A stretch of 64,000 nt of DNA from positions 434,001 through 498,000 of the forward strand of contig JBAOKB010000020.1 of the NCBI GenBank assembly GCA_037044905.1, given 5' to 3'. A model generated the notes under the pieces. The model was not told the origin of the DNA. It searched no databases and worked only from the letters and a program-made list of their open reading frames with translations. Made by a program: the position numbers and the translations under genes. Below are positions 63,537-64,000 of this stretch, piece by piece; the stretch's first letter is position 1, and each line of letters starts with the position of its first letter. The DNA is from Hortaea werneckii (lineage: Eukaryota > Ascomycota > Dothideomycetes > Mycosphaerellales > Teratosphaeriaceae).

Positions 63537-64000
63537 ATGGCACCCATTGCAACGGCTGACCTTGAGAAGACCTCTTCGCCTTCATCGAATGACTCTGTGC
63601 TACCTTCAGCAACAGCCGACAAGCGCTTGAAGGCACTCTGGTATGAACACGGACATCCATACTCCGACAAGTAAGCAGGAGCGCCTTTCTTAGGAGAGAG
63701 CGATAAGGGTGCTAATAAGCTAGGTTCGCCAACCCATCCTTGATCAGTCTTCCGTCGTTCCTGGAATACAATGCAAAAACCCGAGGAGACGAAATTGGCT
63801 TTCTCTGCCCCAATGAGAACACCTTTCGCAAAATCAGCTGGATCGAATTTAATGACTTGGTTAAAGCTTTGGCAGCCTCTTATGCCGATGTTTTCCATGC
63901 ACAACTGGTGGCCGGCATTGCAGATGCAAAGCAACCTACAGTAGCCCTCTTGGGCGTTGGCCATACCTTTCAGTACTTTGCTACTCAGCTTGCTCTGGTT
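63537..64000 (+). CDS. AMP-binding (adenylate-forming) enzyme, N-terminal part, cut by the window edge
   Basis: Exon 1 is 63537-63670, exon 2 starts at 63724 (intron 53 bp) and runs out of the window. The visible 136 or so residues begin with a short Ser/Thr-rich lead, then YEHGHPYSDKFANPSLISLPSFLEY, ISWIEFNDLVKALAASYADV and TVALLGVGHTFQYF. This is the beginning of the N-terminal subdomain of acyl-CoA synthetase-like or NRPS-like adenylating enzymes; the first conserved core motif is not reached. Could be an acyl-CoA ligase, a carboxylic-acid reductase or an NRPS-like protein. The alternative call is any ANL-superfamily member. Confidence 0.65.

Noticed and set aside
1..64000. tRNA or rRNA genes, transposons
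   Set aside because: I looked for B-box-like GGTTCGA contexts with a matching stem and for transposase or reverse-transcriptase motifs and found none that held up.

Overview
The window is nuclear DNA of a filamentous ascomycete (Pezizomycotina). Genes sit on both strands, most are interrupted by short GT-AG introns (usually 48-90 bp, many with a CTAAC or CTGAC branch point), and coding density is high. The gene set (RIM2, CIA30, ISD11, SLA2, SSZ1, RRP40, NOP6, eS4, a 2EXR-like protein, an NCS1 permease, a Zn2Cys6 regulator) is that of such a fungus. A Dothideomycete is my guess only. I saw no transposon, tRNA, rRNA or CRISPR array.

Layout. 0-9 kb: an OPT peptide transporter with a one-base frameshift, a gene-poor 2.4 kb, a secreted type-B carboxylesterase and a 2EXR-like protein. 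9-19 kb: a housekeeping block with RRP40/SSZ1 as a divergent pair, phosphoserine phosphatase, CIA30/RIM2 as a divergent mitochondrial pair, then a tandem-BTB protein. 20-28 kb: a P450 with an altered I-helix motif, an MFS transporter, NOP6 and a second OPT transporter. 28-40 kb: a UFL1-like protein back to back with ISD11, then SLA2, ribosomal protein eS4, a divergent mitochondrial carrier with a 7-nt micro-exon, and a Gemin2/SIP1-like protein. 40-55 kb: an M20 amidohydrolase, an aquaglyceroporin, a PA-TM-RING ubiquitin ligase, a small mitochondrial membrane protein, a CorA-like metal transporter and a small secreted Thr/Lys-rich protein.

The most interesting part is the right end (55.7-64 kb). 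One 607-residue protein fuses an N-carbamoyl-D-amino-acid amidohydrolase (nitrilase superfamily, Glu47/Lys127/Cys179) to an Asp/Glu/hydantoin racemase (Cys439/Cys545). Next to it are a Zn2Cys6 regulator and an NCS1 permease, the family that contains the bacterial hydantoin transporter Mhp1. The beginning of an AMP-binding enzyme follows at the edge. Permease, carbamoylase and racemase are three of the four parts of bacterial hydantoin-utilisation operons; no hydantoinase is in view. I read this as a candidate eukaryotic hydantoin / N-carbamoyl-amino-acid (or ureide) catabolic locus. An alternative is that the fusion supplies an amino acid to the adenylating enzyme at the edge.

Several gene models carry micro-exons (7, 8 and 10 nt) that ORF-based annotation would miss. 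A few carry apparent lesions: the OPT frameshift, an unresolved frame change in the Gemin2-like gene, and a doubtful splice site in the second OPT gene. These could be sequencing errors or real decay.
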